Below, piece by piece: positions 32,311-41,771 of a stretch of DNA of 64,000 nt; the first letter of the stretch is position 1; each line of letters starts with the position of its first letter. The stretch spans positions 2,170,001 to 2,234,000 of the forward strand of contig NZ_CP084550.1 in the NCBI RefSeq assembly GCF_021800405.1, written 5' to 3'. The stretch is from Arthrobacter sp. FW306-07-I (GTDB lineage Bacteria > Actinomycetota > Actinomycetes > Actinomycetales > Micrococcaceae). The notes beneath the pieces were generated by a model. It was not told the DNA's origin and did not search any database. It saw only the letters and a list, made by a program, of their open reading frames with translations. The position numbers and the translations under genes were made by a program.

Positions 32311-33909
32311 GTGATTACTGTCCAGGATCTTGAACTGCGCGCCGGTGCCCGGCTCCTGATGGACCAGGTGAGCTTCCGCATCGACAAGGGAGACAAGATC
32401 GGCCTTGTCGGCCGGAACGGTGCCGGCAAGACTACGCTGACCCGCGTCCTCGCAGGCGAAGGCCTTCCCGCCGCCGGTAAGGTCACCCGCAGCGGGGAGA
32501 TCGGCTACCTGCCCCAGGATCCCCGTACCCCGGACATGGAGCAGTTGGCACGGGACCGCATCCTGTCCGCCCGTGGCCTGGACGTCGTCGTCGGTAAGCT
32601 TCGGAAGGCCCACGACGAAATGGCCAGCGAGGACGCCGAAGTGCAGCGGAAGGCCATGGGCCGGTATGACCGGCTGGAATCCGAGTTCCTCGCAGCCGGC
32701 GGTTACGCAGCGGAAGCCGAAGCTGCGTCGATCTGTTCCAACCTTGCGCTCCCGGACCGGCTGCTGAACCAGCCGCTCAAGACGCTCTCGGGCGGCCAGC
32801 GGCGCCGTGTCGAACTGGCCCGCATCCTCTACTCGGACGCCGAGACGATGCTCCTGGACGAACCCACCAACCACCTTGACGCCGATTCCATCGCCTGGCT
32901 GCGTGACTTCCTCAAGAACCACCAGGGCGGCCTGATCGTCATCAGCCACGACACGGACCTGCTGGAAGCCACCGTCAACAAGGTGTTCCTGCTGGACGCC
33001 AACCGTGCCCAGATCGACTTTTACAACATGGACTGGAAGCGCTACCTCCTTCAGCGGGAGACCGACGAGCGCGCCCGGAAGCGGGAACGCGCCAACGCTG
33101 AGAAGAAGGCGCAGGTCCTCATGGACCAGGCCAACAAGATGCGGGCCAAGGCCACCAAGGCCGTTGCCGCGCAGAACATGGCCAAGCGCGCCGAGCGCCT
33201 GCTCAGCGGGCTGGAAGCGGTCCGCGAGCAGGACCGGGTGGCAGCGCTGCGGTTCCCGGACCCCGCACCCTGTGGCAAGACCCCGCTCACCGCGGACGGG
33301 CTCAGCAAGTCCTACGGCTCGCTGGAGATCTTCACCGACGTCGACCTGGCCATCGACCGCGGTTCCAAAGTGGTCATCCTGGGCCTCAATGGTGCCGGAA
33401 AGACCACTCTGCTGCGGATGCTCGCCGGCGTGGACATTCCCGACACCGGCGAAGTCATCCCCGGCCACGGCTTGAAGGTTGGCTACTACGCCCAGGAACA
33501 CGAAACCCTGGACCACAACCGGACTGTGCTGGAGAACATGCGCTCCGCCGCGCCCGATATGAAGGACGCCGAGGTGCGCGGCATCCTTGGCTCGTTCCTG
33601 TTCTCCGGTGACGACGTGGACAAGCCTGCGGGTGTGCTCTCCGGCGGCGAGAAGACCCGCCTGGCTCTCGCCACCATCGTTGCCTCCAGCGCCAACGTGC
33701 TGCTCCTCGACGAGCCCACCAACAACCTCGACCCCGCCAGCCGCGCCGAAATCCTGGGCGCCCTGCGCAATTACACCGGCGCCGTTGTCCTGGTCAGCCA
33801 CGACGAAGGTGCGGTCGAAGCCCTGAACCCGGAACGCGTAGTCATGCTTCCGGACGGCGTCGAGGACCTCTGGAACGAGGACTACCTGGACCTCATCACT
33901 CTGGCTTAG
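32311..33909 (+). CDS. ABC-F family ATPase (translation factor type)
   Basis: A 532-residue soluble protein with two ABC domains and no membrane part. Domain 1: Walker A GRNGAGKTT near 34-42, signature LSGGQRRRVELA, Walker B MLLDEPTNHLD. A charged linker (RARKRERANAEKKAQVL) separates it from domain 2: Walker A GLNGAGKTT, signature LSGGEKTRLALA, Walker B LLLDEPTNNLD. ABC-F proteins act on the ribosome, either as regulators such as EttA and Uup or as antibiotic protectors; no distinctive long antibiotic-resistance domain is visible, so a housekeeping role is more likely. GTG start at 32311. Confidence 0.92.
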   Translation: MITVQDLELRAGARLLMDQVSFRIDKGDKIGLVGRNGAGKTTLTRVLAGEGLPAAGKVTRSGEIGYLPQDPRTPDMEQLARDRILSARGLDVVVGKLRKAHDEMASEDAEVQRKAMGRYDRLESEFLAAGGYAAEAEAASICSNLALPDRLLNQPLKTLSGGQRRRVELARILYSDAETMLLDEPTNHLDADSIAWLRDFLKNHQGGLIVISHDTDLLEATVNKVFLLDANRAQIDFYNMDWKRYLLQRETDERARKRERANAEKKAQVLMDQANKMRAKATKAVAAQNMAKRAERLLSGLEAVREQDRVAALRFPDPAPCGKTPLTADGLSKSYGSLEIFTDVDLAIDRGSKVVILGLNGAGKTTLLRMLAGVDIPDTGEVIPGHGLKVGYYAQEHETLDHNRTVLENMRSAAPDMKDAEVRGILGSFLFSGDDVDKPAGVLSGGEKTRLALATIVASSANVLLLDEPTNNLDPASRAEILGALRNYTGAVVLVSHDEGAVEALNPERVVMLPDGVEDLWNEDYLDLITLA

Positions 33910-34379
33910 CGCACCTGCAGCTCCAGCGCCGCGGTAAGGCTCCGGAGCTGTTGGTAGGTGATGCTGAACATGGAGTTGTGGTCTCCCGCTCCGGCCCACA
34001 GCAGCTCGTGGCGCCGCAGGGACTCGTCCAGCAGGGTGCGGATCCCTTTGGGGTGGCCCACCGGGGCTACGCCACCTACCTCCTGGCCCGTATGTTCCAG
34101 CACGAAGGCGGGGGAGGCGCGGCGGATCTTCCCTGCGCCCAGCTGCGTTGATACCAGCGCTGTGTCCACGCGCGCGGCGCCGCTGGCCAGGATCAGCAGC
34201 GGCTCCCCGCCGAGTTCGAAGACAAGGCTGTTGGTGATGGCTGCAAGGTCACATTCGAGGGCCTCAGCTGCTGCGGCTGCCGTGGGTACTCCCGACGGAA
34301 AGGTGCGCACGGTGTCGGCGAGCCCCGCCGCCACCAGAGCGGAGCGCACCAAGGAGACCGGGCCGCCGTCGTACTCCAT
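33906..34379 (-). CDS. YbaK/EbsC-type aminoacyl-tRNA deacylase
   Basis: A 157-residue single-domain protein of the YbaK/ProX editing family: EALECDLAAITNSLVFELGG, LILASGAARVDT and the VGGVAPVGHPKGIRTLLDESL active-site region with the conserved GVxPxGH. Such proteins clear mischarged tRNAs, notably Cys- or Ala-tRNAPro. Its 3' end overlaps the convergent ABC-F gene by four bases, and it starts three bases after SURF1 ends, so it belongs to the DUF3099-SURF1 operon. Confidence 0.88.
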   Translation of the reverse strand: MEYDGGPVSLVRSALVAAGLADTVRTFPSGVPTAAAAAEALECDLAAITNSLVFELGGEPLLILASGAARVDTALVSTQLGAGKIRRASPAFVLEHTGQEVGGVAPVGHPKGIRTLLDESLRRHELLWAGAGDHNSMFSITYQQLRSLTAALELQVR

Positions 34380-34382
34380 GCC

Positions 34383-35255
34383 TCAGTAGCCCTGCGCGTC
34401 CAGGAGAGCGTCTTCTTCTTCCTCGGCGGTCGCCTTCTTGCGCTTTCGGGGTGCAGCCGGCCGACGGCGGGGGGCCACCGCAGCATGCATGGCCCCATCG
34501 TCAATCAGCTCCTCGTCCTCGGCGTCGATCGCCGCGTTCCGTGCCTGCTGCCGCGCCGCGTAGCCGAACCCGACGAACATGAGAACGCCGAAAGCGAACC
34601 ACTGCAGGGAGTAGGACAGGTGCGTCCCCTCATCCGTCGACGGCTTGGGGAAGGCAACGGGCATCGCGGCTGCCGGCGGTGTTTCCGAGGCGAGCTGGCC
34701 GTACGCGCCCGTCATCAGCGGGTAGCCCAGCTGCGCGGCGTACGTGGGGAGATCGATGGACGCCAGTTGCCCTTCGGGGGCCCCGCGCTGAAGCTCCGGC
34801 TCACCATGCTTCAAGCGCACGACGGCGGTCACCTCACCCTGGGGAGGGGCAGGCACCGAATCGGGGCTGCCCGGATTCTTGTTGCCGATGGGCAACCAGC
34901 CCCGGTCGATGACGACTGTCTCACCGGTGGTGAGGCGGAAGGGGACCACTACCTCGTAGCCGGGCTGACCGTTGAGAGGCCGGTTGCGCACGATCCGTTC
35001 CCCGGCGGCGTCATAGGTTCCCTTGAGCTCGACCTGGGTCCACTCCTTGGCCGGGTCCAGGTGGTTGAACTGGTCCCGTGCCTGCTCGAAAGGGATGGGA
35101 GTTGCCGAGTAATTGCTGACCACCCGGTTGATTTCGGCCAGGGTCTCCGCACGGCGGTCCATCTGCCAGCGGCCCAGGAAAACACATGCGGTGGCAAAGA
35201 TGGCGGCCAGCAGGAGATAGCCCAGCCACTTGCTGGAAAAAAGGAAACGGTACAT
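34383..35255 (-). CDS. SURF1-family cytochrome oxidase assembly protein
   Basis: A 290-residue membrane protein with two spans flanking a large external domain: WLGYLLLAAIFATACVFLGRWQMDRR at the N-terminus (the GxWQ/R SURF1 start) and LQWFAFGVLMFVGFGYAARQ near residue 240. The core carries VELKGTYDAAGERIVRNRPLNGQPGYEV and VIDRGWLP, SURF1 signatures. It helps assemble the aa3-type oxidase. The tail is unusually long and rich in Arg/Lys/Ala and Glu (RRRPAAPRKRKKATAEEEE). Confidence 0.92.
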   Translation of the reverse strand: MYRFLFSSKWLGYLLLAAIFATACVFLGRWQMDRRAETLAEINRVVSNYSATPIPFEQARDQFNHLDPAKEWTQVELKGTYDAAGERIVRNRPLNGQPGYEVVVPFRLTTGETVVIDRGWLPIGNKNPGSPDSVPAPPQGEVTAVVRLKHGEPELQRGAPEGQLASIDLPTYAAQLGYPLMTGAYGQLASETPPAAAMPVAFPKPSTDEGTHLSYSLQWFAFGVLMFVGFGYAARQQARNAAIDAEDEELIDDGAMHAAVAPRRRPAAPRKRKKATAEEEEDALLDAQGY

Positions 35256-35513
35256 TCAGATGTCCTGCTCCAGCGATCCGCCGTCGCCGGCGAGGGGGAG
35301 GGTTTCCTTCCAGAGCCCGCGCGTCTGCAGGTAGTCCTCCAGCCATGCCCGGTGGTCGGCGCAGGCCAGCCAGGTCTTTCGCCGCTCGGGTGTGTGGATT
35401 TTGGGGTTGTTCCAGAGAAGCTGCCAGGACGCCTGCGCCCTGCACGCCTTCCGCGAGCACAGGGCGGTCTCAGAAACGACGTCGGATCCTGCTGCAAAAT
35501 CGAAAATGCTCAT
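35256..35513 (-). CDS. Small conserved actinobacterial protein with a C-x4-C / C-x2-H site
   Basis: An 85-residue protein. Four candidate zinc ligands are visible: C19 and C24 in LCSRKACRA and C51 and H54 in LACADHRAW, a treble-clef-like spacing, with the W-rich ASWQLLWNNPKIH between them. It overlaps the DUF3099 gene (ATGA) and abuts the SURF1 ATG, so it is translated as part of that operon. Homologues are sometimes labelled acetone carboxylase, which this small protein cannot be on its own. A role with membrane respiration assembly is inferred only from position. Confidence 0.75.
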   Translation of the reverse strand: MSIFDFAAGSDVVSETALCSRKACRAQASWQLLWNNPKIHTPERRKTWLACADHRAWLEDYLQTRGLWKETLPLAGDGGSLEQDI

Positions 35514-35941
35514 TTGGCCTGCCCCTGCTCTCCGCGCTCCTGGTCATCGTCCTTCACCAGCTCGCCCTGGAGCACGGCGCTTTCCGGTTTTTCGTCGGTG
35601 GCCGGGGGAGGCGGGCTTTCAAGCTCGGCCAACGGGGCCGAGTCCAGCAGCAAGTCGCTGGGCGTCTCCGCCTTGTCGCTGCCGTTGGCGATGACCACCG
35701 CAATCCACGGCAGGAAAACTGCTCCCGCCACCGCAATGATCTTGAACCACCCGTCCACCACGAAAATCAGGATCAGGCAGACCATGCGGATCCCCATGGC
35801 CAGGGCGTACTTGATCATCCGCTGGCGCATATCTTCCGAATGTGCGGCCGCGGCGTCCGTAATGCTGTGGACCTCGGCGTCGCCGGAGAACCGGCCCGGT
35901 TCTTCGGGCGCGGAACGTCCCGCATGGTTTTCAAGGGTCAC
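35510..35941 (-). CDS. DUF3099-domain membrane protein
   Basis: A 143-residue protein with SITDAAAAHSEDMRQRMIKYALAM, the DUF3099 start, then two membrane segments (RMVCLILIFVVDGWFKIIAVAGAVFLPWIAVVIA) and an acidic, proline-rich tail. First gene of the leftward set DUF3099, small zinc-type protein, SURF1, YbaK. No function is known for DUF3099. Confidence 0.88.
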   Translation of the reverse strand: MTLENHAGRSAPEEPGRFSGDAEVHSITDAAAAHSEDMRQRMIKYALAMGIRMVCLILIFVVDGWFKIIAVAGAVFLPWIAVVIANGSDKAETPSDLLLDSAPLAELESPPPPATDEKPESAVLQGELVKDDDQERGEQGQAK

Positions 35942-36025
35942 GGTGGATGATCACGCTCCAAAGGCTTCCCTTAATTCTCGCACCATCGGCAGTGCTGCCC
36001 AAACCCGCCGCAGGCCTGCCGCTAA

Positions 36026-36820
<795 letters not shown>

Positions 36821-36983
36821 CCCTGCCGGTCTCAGCCGCTGACCCTGCCGCCCCCTGACGCTGCGGGAAACTAGCCGCCGGGTCCTTCTTTGTCGAAGTC
36901 GGACAAGGGATATCGGCTTCGGCCGCTGGCATGATGGACTGCAGGCCACAACGATTTAGATGTTTCGAACAAAGGAAGCTCGT

Positions 36984-37745
36984 ATGGGACTGCTGAACAA
37001 CAAAACGGCGATCGTCACAGGATCATCGCGCGGCATTGGCGCTGACGTAGCCAAGATCCTCGCCTCGGAGGGTGCCGCCGTCGTGGTCAACTACCGCCAG
37101 AAGGCGCCCCGCGCCAACAAGGTAGTGCAAGGGATCGAGGCCGCCGGCGGCCGTGCCGTCGCCGTGGGTGCCGACCTCACTACCCAGGAAGGCGTGCAGG
37201 CCCTCGCCAGCGCCGCCATGGAAAACTTTGGATCGCTGGACATCCTGGTCCTGAACGCCTCCGGCGGCATGGAAACCGGCATGGGCGAGGACTACGCGCT
37301 CAAGCTGAACCGCGACGCGCAGATCAACATGCTCAACGCCGCAGTGCCCCTGATGAAGGAAGGCTCCAGGGTGGTCTTCGTGACCAGCCACCAGGCCCAC
37401 TTCATCAACACGGTCCCCACGATGCCGGCCTACGAGCCGGTGGCCCGCAGCAAGCGCGCCGGCGAGGACGCCCTGCGTGAACTCATCCCCAACCTCGCGG
37501 AGAAGGGCATCTCCCTGGTGGTGGTGTCCGGCGACATGATCGAAGGCACCGTCACCGCCACGCTCCTGGACCGTTCCACGCCAGGCGCCATCGAGGCCCG
37601 CCGCGCGGAGGCCGGCAAGCTGTACTCCGTCGAAGAGTTTGCGCAGGTTGTGGCAGGGATGGCAACGGCCGACGTCGAGTCCGGCCACACCGAATACGCC
37701 GGCGGAGCGGATTACTTCGGCAAGAGCGCCGAGGCTTCCAGCTAA
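36984..37745 (+). CDS. SDR-family oxidoreductase with Y-x6-K active site
   Basis: A 253-residue Rossmann enzyme from ATG 36984 (MGLLNNKTAIV), with AAAGGAAGC upstream. The cofactor loop TGSSRGIGAD at 12-21 is of classical SDR type, but the catalytic pair is Tyr150 and Lys157 (PAYEPVARSKRAG): six residues between, as in FabI/InhA enoyl reductases, not the usual three. Ser135 is in VTSHQAHF. It lies 163 bases after fabG, as InhA follows MabA in mycobacteria, but overall it does not look like InhA, so enoyl reduction is only one possibility. Confidence 0.82.
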   Translation: MGLLNNKTAIVTGSSRGIGADVAKILASEGAAVVVNYRQKAPRANKVVQGIEAAGGRAVAVGADLTTQEGVQALASAAMENFGSLDILVLNASGGMETGMGEDYALKLNRDAQINMLNAAVPLMKEGSRVVFVTSHQAHFINTVPTMPAYEPVARSKRAGEDALRELIPNLAEKGISLVVVSGDMIEGTVTATLLDRSTPGAIEARRAEAGKLYSVEEFAQVVAGMATADVESGHTEYAGGADYFGKSAEASS

Positions 37746-37758
37746 ACTCTGGCCCCTT

Positions 37759-37819
37759 CGCGAGATGGCAGTTCGCGGCAATGCTCATGTCGAGCACTGC
37801 CGCGAACTGCCATTTCGCG
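37759..37819. terminator. Long palindrome between convergent genes
   Basis: 27-base arms (CGCGAGATGGCAGTTCGCGG then CAATGCT, and its complement at 37793-37819) with two mismatches and a 7-base loop. Lying between the convergent SDR and serB genes, it can end transcription from both sides. The sequence has the look of a dispersed intergenic repeat. Confidence 0.75.
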
Positions 37820-37834
37820 GTTAAAGCGGGGGAG

Positions 37835-38728
37835 TCAGACGCCGGCGACGTGGCGGACCGCGTCCAGGTACGGCATGTTCAGTGCTGCGTCGGCCACGGC
37901 GCGGACGGCAGGCTTGGCGTTGAAAGCCACCCCGATCCCGGCGGCGCCCAGCATGTCCAGGTCGTTGGCGCCATCACCCACGGCGATGGTGTGTTCAAGC
38001 GCGATACCCTCGGCGGCAGCCCACTCCCGCAGGTACTTTTCCTTCGCAGCCCTATCCACCACGGCGCCCAGCACCCTGCCGGTCAGCGCGCCGTCGACAA
38101 TCTCCAGTTCGTTGGCCTGCCAGTAGTCCAGGCCCAGGTCGGCGGCGATCGGCTCCAGGATCTGGTTGAATCCGCCGGACACCACCGCCACGGTGTGGCC
38201 TGCGGCCTTGAACGCGGCCACCAACTGCTCGGCGCCTTCGCTGAGCTTCACTTCCTGGCGGACGGAATGGACGACGTCGGCCGGCAGCCCCGCGAGTACG
38301 GCCACTCTGGCGTGCAGGCTTTGGGCGAAGTCCAGCTCACCACGCATCGCAGCCTCCGTTACGGCTGCGACCTCCTCCCGCTTCCCCGCGTAGGCGGCCA
38401 GGAGTTCGATGACCTCCTGTTGGATCAGGGTGGAGTCCACATCCATGATCAGCAGCTTGCGGGCCGCAGTGCGAAGGGCGGCGGGCACGATGGCAGTGTC
38501 AAAGCCGTCCGTTGCGGATTCCGCCACGCCGCGGCGCAGTGCGGCGAGCCCCGCAGCGGTGGCGTCGGGAAGGGCCAGTTCAAGGATGTGGACCCGATAA
38601 CGGTTGTCTCCTGACTCCGTTTCGGCCAGCACCTCGGCGCCGTGCGAATCAAGGACGGAACGCAGCTGCTCCAGCCCGGCAGGGGTCACATTCAGGCCAT
38701 AGCTGACCGCAGTCACGTTCGAAGTCAT
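37835..38728 (-). CDS. serB: Phosphoserine phosphatase SerB
   Basis: A 297-residue HAD phosphatase. Residues 1-85 resemble an ACT-like regulatory part; DVDST at 96-100 gives the nucleophilic Asp in LLIMDVDSTLIQQEV; VVSGGFNQI is motif II; DKAAK-like RAAKEKYLREW supplies the lysine and VGDGANDLDMLGAAG motif IV. It performs the last step of serine biosynthesis. The length with an N-terminal extension matches actinobacterial SerB proteins. Confidence 0.95.
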   Translation of the reverse strand: MTSNVTAVSYGLNVTPAGLEQLRSVLDSHGAEVLAETESGDNRYRVHILELALPDATAAGLAALRRGVAESATDGFDTAIVPAALRTAARKLLIMDVDSTLIQQEVIELLAAYAGKREEVAAVTEAAMRGELDFAQSLHARVAVLAGLPADVVHSVRQEVKLSEGAEQLVAAFKAAGHTVAVVSGGFNQILEPIAADLGLDYWQANELEIVDGALTGRVLGAVVDRAAKEKYLREWAAAEGIALEHTIAVGDGANDLDMLGAAGIGVAFNAKPAVRAVADAALNMPYLDAVRHVAGV

Positions 38729-38853
38729 GCCAGCAATCTTAGCCAGCGGTCAACGGGTGCCTTGAATTCATTGCGGGCAGCCGATGCAGGGCCGTTAGGC
38801 AGCCTTCACACCGGTTATCAGTCATCTTCTTTTTTGTCCTAGTGTCTACTCCT

Positions 38854-39639
38854 ATGAGTGATGTTCTGGAACTGGACTCCGTCAGCGTTGTCCGAGGCAA
38901 AAAGACCCTGCTGGACAAGGTTGACTGGCAGGTTAACGAGGGCGAGCGGTGGGTCATTCTCGGCCCCAACGGCGCCGGCAAGACCACCCTTCTCCAGATC
39001 GCGGCGGCCCGGCTCCACCCCAGCAGCGGAACGGCCGGCATCCTCGACGAAATCCTGGGCCGCGTTGACGTGTTCGAGCTCCGGCCCCGCATCGGTCTCT
39101 CCTCCGCAGCCCTTGCCACCCAGATCCCCGAACACGAGAACGTCTTGAACGTTGTGGTTACCGCTGCCTATGGCGTCACCGGCCGCTGGCGCGAAGGCTA
39201 CGAGCGCGACGACGAACGGCGCGCCTTCCGGCTGCTGAACGACTGGGGCATGGGGCCGCTGCTCAACAGGACGTTCGCCACCCTGTCAGAGGGCGAGCGC
39301 AAGCGCGTCCAGATTGCCCGGGCCCTGATGACGGACCCCGAACTGCTCCTGCTGGATGAGCCGGGCGCCGGACTGGACCTGGGCGGCCGCGAAGAGCTGG
39401 TGCACAAGCTCGCCGAGCTTGCCCGCGATGAAGCGGCTCCTGCCATGGTCCTGGTCACGCACCACCTGGAGGAAGTCCCGCCGGGGTTCACCCACGCCAT
39501 GCTGCTGCGTGACGGCGGAGTTGTAGCTGCCGGTCCCATTACCGAGGTCCTGACCGAAGAACACCTCAGCACCACCTTCGGGCTGCCGCTTGCGGTGACC
39601 GAGAACGCGGGACGTTACACCGCCACAGCACGCCGCTAG
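38854..39639 (+). CDS. ABC transporter ATP-binding protein
   Basis: A 261-residue single ABC domain from ATG 38854 (GTG 38842 adds four residues). Walker A GPNGAGKTT, signature LSEGERKRVQIARAL, Walker B LLLDEPGAGLD and switch His in VLVTHHLEEV. The LSEGERKR signature and the missing permease neighbour recall YlmA/ModF-like stand-alone ATPases. Substrate and membrane partner are not visible. Confidence 0.9.
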   Translation: MSDVLELDSVSVVRGKKTLLDKVDWQVNEGERWVILGPNGAGKTTLLQIAAARLHPSSGTAGILDEILGRVDVFELRPRIGLSSAALATQIPEHENVLNVVVTAAYGVTGRWREGYERDDERRAFRLLNDWGMGPLLNRTFATLSEGERKRVQIARALMTDPELLLLDEPGAGLDLGGREELVHKLAELARDEAAPAMVLVTHHLEEVPPGFTHAMLLRDGGVVAAGPITEVLTEEHLSTTFGLPLAVTENAGRYTATARR

Positions 39640-39659
39640 AAGAGGCCTGCGCAACTACC

Positions 39660-40445
39660 TTGGAATTCTTCAGCAGCATCATTGTGTTCATCGCCGGGCT
39701 GTGGGCCGGCACCATCAACGCCGTGGTGGGCTCCGGGACCCTGGTCACCTTCCCAGTGCTCATCGCCTTGGGCGTTGCCCCGGTAACCGCCTCCATGAGC
39801 AACGCGATGGGCCTGGTCTTCGGCACGGGCGCCGGGGCCTTCGGGTACCGCCGTGAGCTGGCGGGCCGTGCGCGGCAGGTCATGCGCCTGCTGCCGGCGT
39901 CGGTGCTTGGCGGCATCACCGGCGCCTATCTCCTGCTTCACCTGCCCGAAAAGGTCTTCCACTATGTGGCCCCGGTCCTGCTGGTCCTGGCCATGTTGAT
40001 GGTCGTGTTCCAGCCGCGGCTGCAGGACTGGGTGCGCAAGCGCGAGGCCGATCCGGCGCAGGCCGCCAAAGACAAACGCCACGGGATCCTCCTGCTGGTC
40101 CTGGTCTACCTGGCCGGAGTCTACGGCGGCTACTTCGTGGCAGCGCAGGGGATCCTGCTGGTGGGCATCCTTGGCGTGTTCCTCACCGGCACCATCCAGA
40201 ACGCAAATGCCATGAAGAACTTCCTGGTCCTCGGCGTGAATATGGTCGCCGCCATCTCCTACCTGCTGTTCGCCTTCGACCGTGTCAACTGGCTGGTGGT
40301 GCTGCTGATCGCTGTGAGTTCCACCATCGGCGGCCTCATGGGCGCGAAGGTGGGCCGCAAGCTGTCGCCCCGCGTCCTGCGTGCCGTGATCTTCAGCCTG
40401 GGCCTCGTGGCCCTCGCCGTCATGATCGCCAACCTGCTGCAATAA
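39660..40445 (+). CDS. TauE/SafE-family sulfite/sulfonate exporter
   Basis: A 261-residue polytopic membrane protein from TTG 39660, with about eight hydrophobic segments. TauE/SafE markers are GTINAVVGSGTLVTFPVLIALG near the start, ASMSNAMGLVFG, and the repeat-half YGGYFVAAQGILLVGILGVF. Such proteins move sulfite or organosulfur anions across the membrane; the exact substrate is unknown. Follows the ABC ATPase by 20 bases but is not its usual partner. Confidence 0.88.
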   Translation: MEFFSSIIVFIAGLWAGTINAVVGSGTLVTFPVLIALGVAPVTASMSNAMGLVFGTGAGAFGYRRELAGRARQVMRLLPASVLGGITGAYLLLHLPEKVFHYVAPVLLVLAMLMVVFQPRLQDWVRKREADPAQAAKDKRHGILLLVLVYLAGVYGGYFVAAQGILLVGILGVFLTGTIQNANAMKNFLVLGVNMVAAISYLLFAFDRVNWLVVLLIAVSSTIGGLMGAKVGRKLSPRVLRAVIFSLGLVALAVMIANLLQ

Positions 40446-40452
40446 TCACCCG

Positions 40453-41262
40453 GTGACTTTCCACTACCTCGAATCCGCCGACGACCCCCGGGTCAGCGAC
40501 TACACCACGCTCACCGACGTGCACCTGCGCAAGCTCCGCGAACCGGCCGAGGGCATGTACATCGCCGAGTCGTCGCGGGTGCTGCGCCGGGCGCTGGCCG
40601 CCGGGCACCAGCCACGGTCGTTCTTCCTCGCCGAGAAGTGGGTGGCGGACCTCGACGACGTCTTCAAGGCGTACCCGGACGTACCGGTTTTTATCGGCTC
40701 GGCAGCCCTGCTGGAGGAAATCACCGGCTTCCACCTGCACCGCGGGGCCATGGCGGCGATGCAGCGCCCTGCCCCGGTGCCGCTGCCGGGGCTCCTGGCC
40801 GGGGCCCGCCGCGTGGCCGTGCTGGAGGACATCGTGGACCACACCAATGTGGGGGCCATCTTCCGCTCCGCAGCGGCGCTCGATATCGACGCCGTCCTGG
40901 TTTCCCCGCGGTGCGGTGATCCGCTGTACCGCCGCAGTGTCAGGGTGAGCATGGGCACCGTGTTCCAGGTTCCCTGGGCGCGCCTGCACAACTGGCCCGG
41001 CGACCTCCAGGTGCTGAAGAACCACGGCTTCACCGTCGCGGCACTGGAACTGACGCCCGACGCGGAGGACGTCGACGCCGTCGCCTCCCGGAACCTGGAC
41101 AAGCTCGCCCTGGTGCTCGGCACCGAGGGTGCCGGCATGAGCCCGGAGACCCTCGCCGCCGTCGACCTCGCCGTAAAGATCCCCATGCGCAACGGCGTGG
41201 ATTCCCTCAACGTAGCCGCCGCTTCCGCCGTGGCCTTTTGGGAGCTTCGCGCGCGGGCCTAA
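40453..41262 (+). CDS. SpoU/TrmH-type RNA 2'-O-methyltransferase
   Basis: A 269-residue SPOUT methyltransferase from GTG 40453. The knot motifs are DHTNVGAIFRSAAALDID (motif 1), LALVLGTEGAGMSPETL (motif 2) and IPMRNGVDSLNVAAASAVAFWEL (motif 3). An N-terminal substrate domain (HLRKLREPAEGMYIAESSRVL) is typical of the rRNA or tRNA 2'-O-ribose enzymes such as RlmB or TsnR. The target nucleotide cannot be told from sequence alone. Confidence 0.9.
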   Translation: MTFHYLESADDPRVSDYTTLTDVHLRKLREPAEGMYIAESSRVLRRALAAGHQPRSFFLAEKWVADLDDVFKAYPDVPVFIGSAALLEEITGFHLHRGAMAAMQRPAPVPLPGLLAGARRVAVLEDIVDHTNVGAIFRSAAALDIDAVLVSPRCGDPLYRRSVRVSMGTVFQVPWARLHNWPGDLQVLKNHGFTVAALELTPDAEDVDAVASRNLDKLALVLGTEGAGMSPETLAAVDLAVKIPMRNGVDSLNVAAASAVAFWELRARA

Positions 41263-41417
41263 CGTATGGCGCATTGGTTCGTCAGCCCCACGGGCATCGG
41301 CTATGATGGATAGCTGGTTGTCCTGCTTTTTCAGCTACGGCTGATGCAACAGAACCCAGCCATCCCATTCATACCTGGCAGCTGGCAAAATCCAGCTGCG
41401 CGAACAAAGGTCCCATT

Positions 41418-41675
41418 GTGAAGTCTGATACCCACCCGAAGTACGAAGCTGTTGTCTTCAACGACCTGGCCTCCGGCACCAAGTTCCTGACCCGCTCCAC
41501 TGTGTCTTCCTCCAAGACCATTGAGTGGGAAGACGGGAACACCTACCCGGTCATCGACGTCGAAATCTCTTCCGAGTCCCACCCGTTCTACACGGGCAAG
41601 CAGCGCATCATGGACTCTGCAGGCCGCGTCGAGCGCTTCAACGCTCGCTTCAAGGGCTTCGGCGGCAAGAAGTAA
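41418..41675 (+). CDS. rpmE2: 50S ribosomal protein L31 type B
   Basis: An 85-residue L31 of the zinc-free type B: the cysteines of type A L31 are absent, while [18 protein letters not shown] and [24 protein letters not shown] are diagnostic. GTG start with AACAAAGG upstream. Type B L31 often replaces the zinc form under zinc limitation; no zinc-repressor operator was recognised in the 150-base leader, though TATGAT at 41302 may be its -10 element. Confidence 0.95.
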   Translation: MKSDTHPKYEAVVFNDLASGTKFLTRSTVSSSKTIEWEDGNTYPVIDVEISSESHPFYTGKQRIMDSAGRVERFNARFKGFGGKK

Positions 41676-41700
41676 TTCCTTCGCCCTGGCTTGTATCAGG

Positions 41701-41727
41701 AAGCCCGCACCGGAAACGGTGCGGGCT
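41701..41727 (+). terminator. Hairpin terminator after rpmE2
   Basis: AAGCCCGCACCG and CGGTGCGGGCTT pair perfectly around a GAAA... short loop; it starts 25 bases after the stop codon. Confidence 0.85.
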
Positions 41728-41771
41728 TCTGCGTTAACCGCACACCTGTCTTCTGGGGCAGGATTGGAAGC

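Noticed and set aside
32302..33999. 565-residue open frame on the minus strand
   Set aside because: Runs exactly opposite the ABC-F gene, whose motifs are complete; a high-GC antisense artefact.
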